A stretch of DNA of 64,000 bases from Olavius algarvensis associated proteobacterium Delta 3 (GCA_903231505.1 CAFBRK010000106.1:1-64000); one strand, 5' to 3'. Positions 35,382 through 45,385 are shown, counted from the first letter of the stretch. Notes: generated by a model not told the origin, from the sequence alone. Made by a program: numbers and translations.

Positions 35382-36221
35382 CTACACGATGAGTTCCATC
35401 TGCTCACGGGCCAGCAAGCAGTCGGAAAATCGATCCTGGCATTTTTTCTCCATGTCCAGGAGAAACTCGTCGTCGTGTTCCGGATCGTGGTGGGTGATCG
35501 CGAGCTGTTTCACGCCCGCCATCTCGGCAACCTCGATCGCCTGGTCAAACGTACTGTGCCCCCATCCTTTTTTGCTTTCGTATTCTTCGGTGGTGTACTG
35601 GGCGTCGTGTATTAATAGATCCGCATTTTTTGCCAGGGCCACCACATTTGGATCGATGTTCTCCCCGTGTTCGATGTCGGTGCAGACAACGATGCTTTTG
35701 CCCTTTCGCTCAAACCGGTATCCATAAGCCCCGCCCGGGTGTTGGTGTCGGTTGGCGGCGATAGTGATCTCATCCCCGGATATCTCGAACGTTTCATCCT
35801 CCTTGTCCACCTGGAGAAATTCAAATTTGGCTCCCATGCTGCCCAGTTGAACCGGGAAATACACATGCTGCATCTGCATGGCAAAGATGTCCCTCAGATT
35901 GCGCATTTTACGTCCTTTGCCCAAGACGAGCATGTAAATCTTCCGAGTGTCATCATAGGCCGGTGCAAAAAACGGAAAGCCTTGAATGTGATCCCAGTAA
36001 AAATGGGTGAACACGATGATGATATTTTCCCTGTTATGTGTATCTGCCCGGATGTCTTTACCCAGGGCGCGGATGCCGGTGCCGGCGTCGATGATCGCCG
36101 TCCGATTCAGTTCCAGATCGGTCAACTGGATGCAGGTGGTGTTCCCTCCGAATTGGTAATAGGTCGGGCCGCAAATCGGCGTGGATCCTCTTGTCCCATA
36201 AAATTTGACTTGAATGCTCAT
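35382..36221 (-). CDS. MBL-fold metallo-hydrolase
   Basis: A 279-residue beta-lactamase-fold hydrolase with the opening VKFYGTRGSTPICGP and FGGNTTC that marks a family related to phosphodiesterases and PhnP. The metal motif reads THFYWDHIQG; the second His of HxHxDH is a Tyr here. Later ligands appear intact (HQHPGGAYGYRF, CTDIEHG, HDAQYT, HHDPEHDD). The substrate is unknown; cyclic nucleotides or phosphodiesters are possible. An ATG four codons earlier (36233) is an alternative start. Confidence 0.75.
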   Translation of the reverse strand: MSIQVKFYGTRGSTPICGPTYYQFGGNTTCIQLTDLELNRTAIIDAGTGIRALGKDIRADTHNRENIIIVFTHFYWDHIQGFPFFAPAYDDTRKIYMLVLGKGRKMRNLRDIFAMQMQHVYFPVQLGSMGAKFEFLQVDKEDETFEISGDEITIAANRHQHPGGAYGYRFERKGKSIVVCTDIEHGENIDPNVVALAKNADLLIHDAQYTTEEYESKKGWGHSTFDQAIEVAEMAGVKQLAITHHDPEHDDEFLLDMEKKCQDRFSDCLLAREQMELIV

Positions 36222-36253
36222 GGTCGCTGTCATCTCTTCTATGCGTGCTGTTC

Positions 36254-37552
36254 CTAAGACGGAAATGGTGTGTCGAGCTTCCGGTGGGTAAACGGTCTGT
36301 GATTACGCCCGGAATAATCGGCCACAATATGGCCATGGCCCATCAGCCGCCACTGGTAGATCAACAGGCCCTCCATTCCCACCGGACCCCGGGCGTGGAT
36401 CTTGTTTGTGCTGATGCCGACCTCGGCTCCCAGGCCGAACCGGAAACCGTCGCTGAAACGGCTGCTGCAGTTGTAAAACACGTCCGCCGAGTCGACATGA
36501 TTCATAAACCAGGTCCCCCGGCCGGTTCCCCCGGTGACGATGACATCGGTATGCCCCGATCCGTAGGTGTTGATGTGATCGACAGCTGCCTCCAGGCTGT
36601 CGACGACCCGGACAGACAGGATCAGATCCAGGTATTCGGTGGACCAGTCTTCCGCTGTGGCCGTCCGGCAGTCGATTGCCGCTGCGGTCCGTTCGCAGCC
36701 TCTTATGGCTACCCCTTTCGCCTCGAGGGCCTGCTGAATCTTCGGTAAAAATTCCCCGGCGATGTCTTGATGAACCAGCAATGTCTCTGCGGCATTGCAG
36801 ACAGCCACGTACTGGCACTTGCTGTCCACGGCAATGCGGACCGCCATGTCCGGATCGGCATCCCGGTCCACGAACACGTGGCAGATGCCGTCGGCATGGC
36901 CGAGCACCGGAATGTTGGTGTGGCTCATGATATGGCGGACAAACGCGTTGCTGCCGCGGGGGACAATCAGGTCGATCGCCGTGTCGAGGCTCAGCATGCC
37001 GGCGACATCCTCCCGTGTTTCCAGAAGGGCCAGCCATCCCGTGGGCATGCCGGCACGGTTGCCGGCATCGGTGATCACATCGGCCAGGACCCGGTTGGTC
37101 TCGGCCGCTTCACTGCCGCCTTTCAGCAGGACGGCGTTTCCGCTCTTCAGGCAAAGGGATGAAATCTGCACCAGGGCATCGGGTCGGGATTCGAAGATAA
37201 CCCCGATGACGCCGATGGGACAACTGACTTTGTAGAGTTCCAGACCCTGGTCCAGTTCCAGGGCGCTAAGGGTTCTTCCCACCGGATCCGGAAGACGGAT
37301 CAGGCTCTGTAAGCCTTGGCAGGCTTCCATGATTTTATTTTCGTCAAAACGGAGCCGTTTGAGCAGCGGCGCGGCAAGATGCTCCTGCCTGGAGCGTTCG
37401 ATGTCCCGGGCATTTGCAGACAGGATATCGGCAGAGCGGGATTCCAGCGCCCGGGCGATTTCTTCCAACGCCCGATTTTTTTCAACGGTGCCCGCAGCCG
37501 CCAGATGAATGGCGGCGGCCTTGGCGCGCTGGGCGAGTTGCTGCATCTCCAT
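36254..37552 (-). CDS. proA: Gamma-glutamyl phosphate reductase
   Basis: A 432-residue ProA, which reduces gamma-glutamyl phosphate to the semialdehyde with NADPH in proline synthesis. The ATG at 37552 has AGGAG upstream. Family motifs include VSCPIGVIGVIFESRPDAL, LKSGNAVLLKGGSEA, the catalytic region KCQYVAVCNAAETLLVH and GLGAEVGISTNKIHARGP. No proB is near. It lies between a glycosyltransferase and an MBL hydrolase on the same strand. Confidence 0.95.
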   Translation of the reverse strand: MEMQQLAQRAKAAAIHLAAAGTVEKNRALEEIARALESRSADILSANARDIERSRQEHLAAPLLKRLRFDENKIMEACQGLQSLIRLPDPVGRTLSALELDQGLELYKVSCPIGVIGVIFESRPDALVQISSLCLKSGNAVLLKGGSEAAETNRVLADVITDAGNRAGMPTGWLALLETREDVAGMLSLDTAIDLIVPRGSNAFVRHIMSHTNIPVLGHADGICHVFVDRDADPDMAVRIAVDSKCQYVAVCNAAETLLVHQDIAGEFLPKIQQALEAKGVAIRGCERTAAAIDCRTATAEDWSTEYLDLILSVRVVDSLEAAVDHINTYGSGHTDVIVTGGTGRGTWFMNHVDSADVFYNCSSRFSDGFRFGLGAEVGISTNKIHARGPVGMEGLLIYQWRLMGHGHIVADYSGRNHRPFTHRKLDTPFPS

Positions 37553-37634
37553 GACGGGGTTTCTCCTGCTTTCCGGTGGTGTGGCATGTGAGCCGTTGGG
37601 ATCAGGGGCACTGCCGCACATTCCAACTCCCTTA

Positions 37635-38531
37635 CTACGAAGGGGGAATCTCTGGCAAGCCTCCAGATGGTGCGAACTCCTCAGCCAAGCGGCTGTAGTA
37701 CCGCGCTTCATCTGTTCGGCCCCGCCTCAGGCAGCCCTGGCTATATATCCGCACCTTTTCCCGGAGCATGGCCGCCGACGCCCTGGACTGGTCATCGGTG
37801 AGATTTCCGCTGCGGAGGACGTTTGCGAGGGCCTGAATCCGATAGCGGTCCAGCCCGGCCGTTTTTGACAGCTGATCCCCGTGTCCCCCCCGTTTGACCG
37901 TAAGGGGGGTGTCGATAAGGAACACGGGGTAGCGGCTGCTGACGCGAAGCCACATGTCGTAGTCTTCGCACGCCGGCAGGGTCTCGTCGAAAAGGCCGAT
38001 CGTATCGAATAGGCGGCGACGCATCATGACGGCGGAAGGACTGACCAGACAAAGGGACAGCGAGTCGTAAAAGATCATGCCGGATTGCTTGCGGTGCCGC
38101 TGTTTCGGATTCATGCGTCGGCCGTTTCGAATCCAGATTTCCTCAGTCTGGCAGATCAGCGCCTCCGGTCGATCCCTGAAAAATGCGACTTGAACGGCTA
38201 GTTTTCCAGGCCGCCAGCAGTCATCCGAATCCAGAAACGCAATCAACTCTCCCCGTGAATTTCGGATACCCGTGTTTCTGGCGGCACTGACGCCCCGATT
38301 CCCTTGCCGAATGACCGTTATCTCCGCTCCGTATCGCATCAACACCTGCCGGGTGTCGTCGGTGGACCCGTCATCCACCACGATGAGCTCGAACGGCCGG
38401 TAATCCTGGGCCAGAACCGATTCGACGGCGTCGGCGATGGTCCACCCGCGATTGAACGTCGGTATAATCACACTGACGAGGGGATCGGCGCTGATGGGCG
38501 TGTTGTTCACAACGGAATCCGAAATTGCCAT
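37635..38531 (-). CDS. Family 2 glycosyltransferase
   Basis: A 298-residue GT-A glycosyltransferase: VSVIIPTFNRGWTIADAVES at the N-terminus, VVDDGSTDDT, the GVSAARNTGI block and DSDD (metal-binding DxD) followed by CEDYDMWLR, which holds the catalytic acidic pair. No membrane helix. It would add a sugar to a surface polysaccharide, lipid or protein. It precedes proA by 82 bp. Confidence 0.85.
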   Translation of the reverse strand: MAISDSVVNNTPISADPLVSVIIPTFNRGWTIADAVESVLAQDYRPFELIVVDDGSTDDTRQVLMRYGAEITVIRQGNRGVSAARNTGIRNSRGELIAFLDSDDCWRPGKLAVQVAFFRDRPEALICQTEEIWIRNGRRMNPKQRHRKQSGMIFYDSLSLCLVSPSAVMMRRRLFDTIGLFDETLPACEDYDMWLRVSSRYPVFLIDTPLTVKRGGHGDQLSKTAGLDRYRIQALANVLRSGNLTDDQSRASAAMLREKVRIYSQGCLRRGRTDEARYYSRLAEEFAPSGGLPEIPPS

Positions 38532-38738
38532 AAGACGTCCATCTATCGTTGGAAATACCGAATGGCCGTGGCGTTGGGCGGCCGCCGCGATACCGGATAA
38601 AAACCTTGCGTTGGGTGTAGCTATCTGTTACCAGAATGATATTCCTAATTTTAAGCAAATAATCCAGCCCAAAAATCCGCATCATCGTCTACTCGCAGGA
38701 AAGGGGGGATCGAAACCGTTCTCGACAGGTTGATCGTT

Positions 38739-38768
38739 TTTACAAACTACCGTGTTTACAAATTACCG
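38739..38768 (+). promoter_or_regulatory. Direct repeats upstream of TAXI receptor 1
   Basis: TTTACAAACTACCG (38739-38752) and TTTACAAATTACCG (38755-38768) are 14-bp direct repeats with one mismatch and a 16-bp period, ending 26 bp before the receptor start codon. They may be an operator or lie in the leader of the mRNA. Confidence 0.4.
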
Positions 38769-38794
38769 ACAGATAGACAGCAAAGGAGGGTCAA

Positions 38795-39775
38795 ATGAGA
38801 AAAGGTATTGTTCTTTCCATTGTATTTCTGTTCTGTTTTGCCGTCCTGGTCGGCGTTACACCGGAACCTGTGCAGGCCGAACAAACCTTTGTGACCATTG
38901 GCACCGGCGGCGTGACCGGTGTTTATTATCCCACGGGCGGTGCCATCTGCCGTCTGGTCAACAAAAGCCGAAAGGAGCACGGTATCCGCTGCTCGGTGGA
39001 GAGCACCGGGGGATCCGTCTACAATCTGAACACCATTGCCGCCGGCGAGCTGGACATGGGGGTGGCCCAGTCCGACTGGCAGTACCACGCCTATAACGGA
39101 ACCAGCAAGTTCGCCAAGAAGGGTCCGAACAAGTGCCTGCGTGCTGTGTTCTCCGTTCATCCCGAACCGTTTACGGTGGTTGCCCGAAAAGATTCCGGCA
39201 TCAAAAAATTCAAAGACCTCAGAGGGAAACGGGTCAACATCGGCAACCCCGGCTCCGGCCAGCGCGGCACCATGGAAGTGGTGATGAAGACGTACGGCTG
39301 GACAAAGCGTGATTTTAAACTGGCCTCCGAGCTGAAATCCGCCGAGCAGTCCAAAGCGTTGTGCGACAACAAAGTGGATGCCATGGTCTTTACCGTGGGG
39401 CACCCCAGCGGTTCCATCAAAGAGGCGAGCACCTCCTGCGACTCCGTGATTGTGGAAGTGGCCGGTCCGAAGATCGATAAACTGGTCATGCAAAACGATT
39501 ACTACCGGACGGCGACGATTCCGGGCGGTATGTATCGCGGGACCGACATGGACACGAAAACGTTCGGTGTCGGAGCCACCTTCGTGACGTCGTGCAAGGT
39601 TCCCGAAAACGTCATCTACAACGTGGTCAAAGCCGTTTTCGAGAATTTCGACGAATTCAAAAAGCTTCACCCGGCATTTAAAAATCTGAAGAAACCGGAG
39701 ATGATCAAAGACGGGCTTTCTGCCCCCCTTCATCCGGGCGCCGTTAAGTACTACAAAGAAGCAGGCTTGATGTAA
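38795..39775 (+). CDS. TAXI-family TRAP solute receptor (1)
   Basis: A 326-residue periplasmic binding protein with a signal peptide (about residues 1-28, ending VQAEQ). It carries the TAXI signature [35 protein letters not shown], the hinge region [13 protein letters not shown], and a Cys-containing C-terminal lobe. TAXI receptors bind small carboxylates or amino acids for secondary TRAP uptake. AGGAGG precedes the start. The fused permease follows after a strong hairpin. Confidence 0.92.
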   Translation: MRKGIVLSIVFLFCFAVLVGVTPEPVQAEQTFVTIGTGGVTGVYYPTGGAICRLVNKSRKEHGIRCSVESTGGSVYNLNTIAAGELDMGVAQSDWQYHAYNGTSKFAKKGPNKCLRAVFSVHPEPFTVVARKDSGIKKFKDLRGKRVNIGNPGSGQRGTMEVVMKTYGWTKRDFKLASELKSAEQSKALCDNKVDAMVFTVGHPSGSIKEASTSCDSVIVEVAGPKIDKLVMQNDYYRTATIPGGMYRGTDMDTKTFGVGATFVTSCKVPENVIYNVVKAVFENFDEFKKLHPAFKNLKKPEMIKDGLSAPLHPGAVKYYKEAGLM

Positions 39776-39788
39776 TCCACAAGCAATC

Positions 39789-39822
39789 CGAGGGGTGCGC
39801 CGGGTTGCCGGCGCACCCCTCG
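39789..39822 (+). terminator. Strong intercistronic hairpin
   Basis: CGAGGGGTGCGCCGG and its exact complement form a 15-bp GC-rich stem around the loop GTTG, directly after the receptor stop. No T-run follows, so it is probably an mRNA-stabilising or partial termination structure that lets the receptor be made in excess over the permease. Confidence 0.7.
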
Positions 39823-39963
39823 ATCATGATACCATCCAGGGCAACACAGCGCTGCAGATTTGCAGACATCGTTTTCCACTTCCGCTTCCACCGTTCCCCC
39901 GGAAGAAGAGCCGCCCGAAGCAGTCAGTTCTCTGTCATTTTTCTTACATAAGGAATTATCCCA

Positions 39964-42549
39964 ATGACCGAATCGACAGACAGCCCCAAATCCGCAGAAG
40001 AACTTCAGGAAATGGTTGCCGAGACGGAAAGCGGGGCTCGCAATCCGACCGGCGCGATTCCGAAGAAAGTCCTCTTTTACGTCCCGCTGATCTGGACAGT
40101 GTTTCAGCTCTGGTACGCATCGCCGTTGCCGTTTATATTCAACATCGGCGTGTTCAACTCCACCGAAGCACGGGCGATCCACCTGGCGTTTGCCATATTT
40201 CTGTCCTTCACGGCGTACCCCACCCTCAAATCGTCTCCGAGGGACTATATCCCGGTTCAGGACTGGATCGCGGGGCTGATCGGTGCGTTTTGTGCCGCCT
40301 ATCTGTGGCTGTTCTATGCGGGACTGTCGGAGCGCCCGGGCGATCCCACCCAGCTCGATCTGGTGGTCGCCGTTGTCGGCCTGGTGATGCTGCTGGAGGC
40401 GACCCGGCGTGCGCTCGGCCCCCCGCTGATGGTGGTTGCCACCGTATTTATCATCTACACGTTCTTCGGCTCCTACATGCCGTCCGTTATCGCCCATAAG
40501 GGGGCCTCCCTGTCCAAAGGGATGTCCCACTACTGGCTGTCCACCGAGGGTGTGTTCGGCGTGGCGCTCGGCGTTTCCACCGGCATGGTGTTCATGTTTG
40601 TGCTGTTCGGCGCGCTGCTCGAAGCGGGCGGCGCCGGCAACTATTTTATCCGGACCGCATTCGCCGGTCTCGGTCACATGAAGGGCGGCCCGGCCAAAGC
40701 GGCCGTGGTTTCTTCCGGATTGACCGGTCTGGTGTCCGGATCATCCATTGCCAACGTAGTCACCACCGGCACCTTTACCATCCCGTTGATGAAGAAGGTG
40801 GGGTTCTCGCCGGAGAAAGCCGGGGCCATCGAAGTGGCATGCTCCACCAACGGCCAGCTTATGCCCCCGGTGATGGGGGCTGCGGCATTTCTAATGGTCG
40901 AGTATGTGGGGATCTCCTACGTCGAGGTGATCAAACACGCCTTTCTGCCGGCCATCATTTCCTATGTGGCCCTGGTCTACATCGTTCATCTGGAAGCGTT
41001 AAAGATGGGGCTGAAGGGCATGGAAAAACCGGTGACCAAGACCTTTTCCCAATCACTGCTTTCCGCGGTGATGGTCTTTCTGTTTTTGATCATTATGGGC
41101 GGGATCACCTACTACGGCATGGGCTGGATTAAAACCGTTGCCGGCGCCGCCGCCATCTACATTGTCGGTGTGCTGCTTGCCGCTGGCTATCTGCTGCTCC
41201 TCTGGTTTGCCTGCAAGGTGCCGGAACTGGATGCCAGCCATGAGATCACGGAATTGCCCCCGCTGGGATCGACGGCCCAGGCCGGATATTACTTCCTGCT
41301 GCCCATCGTGGTGCTCATGTGGTGTCTGGTGGTGGAACGCCTCTCCCCCTCTCTGTCCGCCTACTGGGCCACCATGCTGCTCATTGTCATCGTGATCACC
41401 CAGCGACCCTTGAAAGGAATTTTCCGAAAGGCGAAAGGGGAAGAGTTTTCCTTCAGGCGCGGCTTTGAGGAGCTGATCGAAGGGATGGTCAACGGCGCTA
41501 AAAATATGATCGGCATCGGCGTAGCCACGGCCGCGGCCGGTATCGTAGTCGGTACCGTAACCCTGACCGGCATCGGGTTGGTCATGACCGAATTTGTCGA
41601 GTTCATCTCCGGCGGAAACCTGATCCTGATTCTGGTCTTTACAGCCGTGATCAGCCTGATTCTGGGGATGGGCCTGCCCACAACCGCCAACTACATCGTC
41701 GTCTCCACCCTGATGGCACCGGTGATTGTCGAACTCGGAGCCCAGAACGGTCTGATCGTACCATTGATTGCCGTGCACCTGTTTGTCTTCTACTTCGGAA
41801 TTCTGGCCGACGACACCCCGCCGGTGGGGCTGGCGGCTTTTGCCGCGGCCGGCATCTCCGGCGGGGACCCGATCCGCACCGGCATCCAGGGTTTTACCTA
41901 CGATATCCGCACGGCGATCCTGCCGTTCATGTTCATCTTCAACACCCAGCTGCTGATCATCGGAGTTGCCAACTGGTTCCAACTGATCATCGTCATCGTG
42001 GCGGCTGTGGCGGCCATGCTGGCATTTGCGTCAGCCACCCAGGGCTTTTTCCAGGTCAAGAACCGGATCTGGGAGACGATTGCGCTGCTGCTCATTGCAT
42101 TTACGCTGTTCCGTCCCGGATTCTGGTGGGACATGGTGTTCCCACCGCTTACCGAAGAGCCGGCCGCCAAGTTAGAGGAGATGGTCAGCGGAATGGAACC
42201 GGGAGCCCGGGTGCGGATCATGCTGAAGGGTGAAAAAATGGACGGCAGTGAATATACCAAGACGATCATGCTGCCGGTGGGAGACGCGGCGACCGGTAAA
42301 GAGAGACTGGACGCCATCGGGCTGGAAACACGCACGGAAGACGGCAAAATACTGATTGATAATGTGGTCTTTTCCAGTGCCGCGGAAAAAGCTGGCGTCG
42401 ACTTTGATCAGGAGATCCTGAACATTCAGGTGCCGAGCAGGCGGCCGCCCAAACAGCTGATGTTCATTCCCGCCCTGGTGTTGTATGGGCTGATCTTTTT
42501 TGTTCAGCGGGGACGGAAACGCAAGCTGAAAGCCCGTTCGGCCGCGTGA
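39964..42549 (+). CDS. TRAP transporter fused DctQM permease, TAXI type
   Basis: An 861-residue membrane protein: small DctQ-like helices (about 30-170), then the 12-helix DctM part with GGPAKAAVVSSGLTGLVSGSS and LGMGLPTTANYIV typical of fused TAXI permeases. The C-terminal 150 residues (EPGARVRIMLKGEKMDGSEY and on) form the extra domain seen in this subfamily (DUF3394-like), followed by one last helix. It would couple solute uptake to a Na+ or H+ gradient. It lies among three TAXI receptors but is the only permease. Confidence 0.93.
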   Translation: MTESTDSPKSAEELQEMVAETESGARNPTGAIPKKVLFYVPLIWTVFQLWYASPLPFIFNIGVFNSTEARAIHLAFAIFLSFTAYPTLKSSPRDYIPVQDWIAGLIGAFCAAYLWLFYAGLSERPGDPTQLDLVVAVVGLVMLLEATRRALGPPLMVVATVFIIYTFFGSYMPSVIAHKGASLSKGMSHYWLSTEGVFGVALGVSTGMVFMFVLFGALLEAGGAGNYFIRTAFAGLGHMKGGPAKAAVVSSGLTGLVSGSSIANVVTTGTFTIPLMKKVGFSPEKAGAIEVACSTNGQLMPPVMGAAAFLMVEYVGISYVEVIKHAFLPAIISYVALVYIVHLEALKMGLKGMEKPVTKTFSQSLLSAVMVFLFLIIMGGITYYGMGWIKTVAGAAAIYIVGVLLAAGYLLLLWFACKVPELDASHEITELPPLGSTAQAGYYFLLPIVVLMWCLVVERLSPSLSAYWATMLLIVIVITQRPLKGIFRKAKGEEFSFRRGFEELIEGMVNGAKNMIGIGVATAAAGIVVGTVTLTGIGLVMTEFVEFISGGNLILILVFTAVISLILGMGLPTTANYIVVSTLMAPVIVELGAQNGLIVPLIAVHLFVFYFGILADDTPPVGLAAFAAAGISGGDPIRTGIQGFTYDIRTAILPFMFIFNTQLLIIGVANWFQLIIVIVAAVAAMLAFASATQGFFQVKNRIWETIALLLIAFTLFRPGFWWDMVFPPLTEEPAAKLEEMVSGMEPGARVRIMLKGEKMDGSEYTKTIMLPVGDAATGKERLDAIGLETRTEDGKILIDNVVFSSAAEKAGVDFDQEILNIQVPSRRPPKQLMFIPALVLYGLIFFVQRGRKRKLKARSAA

Positions 42550-42669
42550 TGGCATACGCTTGCCATTGATTACCGGTTTTGGTTGCCAACCGGCTGCCGC
42601 TTCCTTATCAGAATCGGCCATGAACGGGGTTGGCTGAAATCACCGATAGTTTACTTTCGGGAGCAGATC

Positions 42670-43119
42670 ATGTTCAAAAAAATTCTAGTGCCCATCGAAG
42701 TGGATTACCCTGAAACAGCTGCCGCGGTCTATCAACGCGCCGTCACACTTGCCGGATGCTGCGGCGCCGAGATCAAGCTGGTGAGCGTGATGCCCGGATT
42801 CGGCATGCCGCTGGTGGCATCCTACATCTCCGAAGACATCCGGAAAAACGCCAAGAAACGGTTCACTGAGTCTCTGAAACAATTTATCAAGGATCATTGT
42901 TCGCAGCCGGTCACCTATACCCTGAGAACCGGAAAAAACTGGGAAGAGATCGTCAAAGCCGCCGAAGAGTGGGCCGCGGATCTGATTGTGGTCTACCACA
43001 ATCGCAAGCGCGAGATTAACGAGGTGTTCAGCCAGTCCTGCTCCCAGAGGGTCGCAGACCACGCGACATGTTCTGTACTGCGACTGCGGCGGATCAAGAT
43101 CAAAGCTGCCACTTCCTAA
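42670..43119 (+). CDS. Universal stress protein, UspA family
   Basis: A 149-residue single UspA domain starting MFKKILVPIEVDYPET, with GGGAGC before ATG 42670. The canonical C-terminal GxxGxx(9)G(S/T) ATP loop is not evident; the corresponding region reads YHNRKREINEVFSQSCSQRV. UspA genes often accompany TRAP transporters (as TeaD does) and tune their activity. Confidence 0.85.
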   Translation: MFKKILVPIEVDYPETAAAVYQRAVTLAGCCGAEIKLVSVMPGFGMPLVASYISEDIRKNAKKRFTESLKQFIKDHCSQPVTYTLRTGKNWEEIVKAAEEWAADLIVVYHNRKREINEVFSQSCSQRVADHATCSVLRLRRIKIKAATS

Positions 43120-43231
43120 CGCCGACATGCCACGGCAGGATGGCACCCCGGCGAATTGCCGGACCTGTGTTCCGCTTACCTCGAATTGGCCTTTGTGGTG
43201 GCCATCAGCTGTAGATCTCGAGGAGGAAAAA

Positions 43232-44227
43232 ATGATTCCCACCAAGGACGTGGATCAGAGATGTTTCATCCGGTCTTTATGGAAACTGCCCGCCATCGTT
43301 GCGCTGATACTCATCGGATGGCTCCCGGTTTCCTCAAACGCCTTTGAGATTCTATTGGGGACCGGCGAGGCCGGAACGTTTTCCCACTATACCGGTAGAA
43401 TCCTTTGTCGCGTCATCAACAGCCACACCGATGGTGTTCAATGTGAGATGGTGCCGGAACCCGATGCCGTCGATCTTCTGACCAATCTGCGGGGCGGCTC
43501 CCTGGATATCGGCCTCGTCGACGCGCGCATGCTGCTGGATGCGATCTCCAGGAAAGGCAATTTCGAGTTTCTGGATATCGATTACACAAACCTGCGCATT
43601 CTGATACCGCTGTATGATGTCCCCGTGACACTGGCTGCCCGGCCGGATGCGGGAATTGGGTCGCTCAATGATTTAAAAGGAAAACGGATCAATGCGGGGG
43701 CACCAAGATCGGCGGAGCATCGTGCCGTGGAAATCATCATGGGGGCAAAGGGCTGGTCGGAAAAAGATTTCCGATTAGTGCAGGGGTTTTCATCCTCCCA
43801 GTCAGAGGATTCCATGGCGTTTTGTCACGGCACCATACAGGCGATGGTACGCATCGGTGTACATCCAAACGCGTCTCTCCAGCAACTCATCGAGCTCTGC
43901 AACGCAAATCTGGTGAACATGGATGACGGCGATATCGACAAAATGATTCTGGCGCACGGCAGTTTTTCCAAGATAACCATCCCGGCCGGGACCTATCCCT
44001 CCCAGGGAAAACCGGTGACCACCTTCGGAACCAAAATGCTGCTGATCGCCTCCCAAGACTTCGATGAGGAAACGGCTTACTCGATTATTGATGCGATTTA
44101 CCGCAATCAAAAGCGGCTGAAGAACGCCCACCCGGCCCTGTCTTCATTGACTCCGGACGCGGCCCGGAATTATAATATCAATTTGCAGCGGCACCCGGGC
44201 GCCGTCCGGTATTTTTCCGGGCCTTGA
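43232..44227 (+). CDS. TAXI-family TRAP solute receptor (2, divergent)
   Basis: A 331-residue receptor with AGGAGG before ATG 43232, a signal peptide (helix LPAIVALILIGWLPV ending SNAF) and the TAXI fold: ILLGTGEAGTFSHYTGRILC, GGSLDIGLVDARM, LKGKRINAGAPRS. It lacks the VYYPTGGA signature of its two neighbours, so its ligand probably differs. It lies between the UspA gene and the third receptor on one strand. Confidence 0.85.
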   Translation: MIPTKDVDQRCFIRSLWKLPAIVALILIGWLPVSSNAFEILLGTGEAGTFSHYTGRILCRVINSHTDGVQCEMVPEPDAVDLLTNLRGGSLDIGLVDARMLLDAISRKGNFEFLDIDYTNLRILIPLYDVPVTLAARPDAGIGSLNDLKGKRINAGAPRSAEHRAVEIIMGAKGWSEKDFRLVQGFSSSQSEDSMAFCHGTIQAMVRIGVHPNASLQQLIELCNANLVNMDDGDIDKMILAHGSFSKITIPAGTYPSQGKPVTTFGTKMLLIASQDFDEETAYSIIDAIYRNQKRLKNAHPALSSLTPDAARNYNINLQRHPGAVRYFSGP

Positions 44228-44394
44228 GTCAATGCCCGGAAAGCCGCTCGTGACTGTCGGTTTCCCTCACGGACATTCTTTTCCGGCTGGGATGTTATTT
44301 TAAGACATCCTGCGGTGACCGCCCATTACGGGATCAGCGGTCGTCTTCCACCTCTGAGATCGGGCGAATGATTCTGTGTCAACGGGGGATTCTT

Positions 44395-45375
44395 ATGGGA
44401 AAAGCATTCATCACCAGCCTTGTGGCGGCCCTTGGTATGGCCCTGATGACGGGATCCATGCCGACCGCTTCCCAGGCAAAAACCACCTTTGTCACCATCG
44501 GCACCGGCGATATCACCGGTGTCTATTATCCCACCGGCGGTGCCATCTCCAAATTCGTCAACAAGAAACGGAAACAATACGGGATTCGTGCAACGATCGA
44601 GTCGACGCCCGGATCGGTCTTTAATGTCAATGCGGTTATATCCGGAGATCTTGAGTTTGGGGTGGTCCAGTCCGACCGGCAGTACCAGGCCGTCCACGGT
44701 CTGGCAGAATGGAAATCAAGGGGACCGCAAAAGAGTCTTCGGGCGGTCTTCAGTATCCATCCGGAATCGGTGACCCTTGTGGCCACCGTTGATTCCAAAA
44801 TCATGGATATACGTGACCTCAAAGGGAAACGGGTCAACATCGGCAATATCGGCTCCGGCCAGCGACAAAACGCCATCGACGCGTTACGTGCAGTGGGGCT
44901 CGACTACAGCAAGGATCTGGTCGCAGAGGGTGTAAAAGCCGCCGAGGCGCCGACCCTGCTCCAGGACGGTCGGATCGACGCCTTTTTTTATACTGTCGGC
45001 CATCCGAGCGGGGCCATTAAGGAGGCCACCGATGGAAAACGTAAAGTGCGTTTTGTGACCATCGACAATGTCGATCAACTTCTGGCCGATTACCCGTTTT
45101 ACGCCAAGTCGGTGGTTCCGATACGGGTCTACCCGGGTGCGGTGAACACCGATGACGTGGTGAGCTTCGGCGTTAAAGCCACCCTGGTGACCTCGGCCAA
45201 GATATCCGAGCAGATTGTATATGTCCTTACAAAGGAAATTTTTGAAAATTTCGAAGCGTTCAAAAAACTTCATCCGGCGTATCAGGTGCTGACCAAACCG
45301 GGTATGCTGGAAGGTCTTTCCGCGCCGATCCATCCGGGAGCCATGATGTACTATGAGGAAGCCGGTTTGAAATAG
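44395..45375 (+). CDS. TAXI-family TRAP solute receptor (3)
   Basis: A 326-residue receptor closely related to receptor 1: after the signal peptide (ending ASQAK) it reads [20 protein letters not shown] and later [17 protein letters not shown] and YTVGHPSGAIKEAT. The ATG at 44395 has GGGGGA upstream; an earlier in-frame codon is less likely. Probably a duplication of receptor 1 with a changed ligand. It converges with amrS, only 10 bp between stops. Confidence 0.92.
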   Translation: MGKAFITSLVAALGMALMTGSMPTASQAKTTFVTIGTGDITGVYYPTGGAISKFVNKKRKQYGIRATIESTPGSVFNVNAVISGDLEFGVVQSDRQYQAVHGLAEWKSRGPQKSLRAVFSIHPESVTLVATVDSKIMDIRDLKGKRVNIGNIGSGQRQNAIDALRAVGLDYSKDLVAEGVKAAEAPTLLQDGRIDAFFYTVGHPSGAIKEATDGKRKVRFVTIDNVDQLLADYPFYAKSVVPIRVYPGAVNTDDVVSFGVKATLVTSAKISEQIVYVLTKEIFENFEAFKKLHPAYQVLTKPGMLEGLSAPIHPGAMMYYEEAGLK

Positions 45376-45385
45376 CCGTTTCCCT

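Noticed and set aside
38756-39733. 325-codon minus-strand frame opposite TAXI receptor 1
   Set aside because: Antisense of a clear receptor; His/Phe/Gly-rich translation typical of a shadow frame.
39751-40677. 308-codon minus-strand frame opposite the TRAP permease
   Set aside because: It lies over the permease start and the hairpin and has no domain features.
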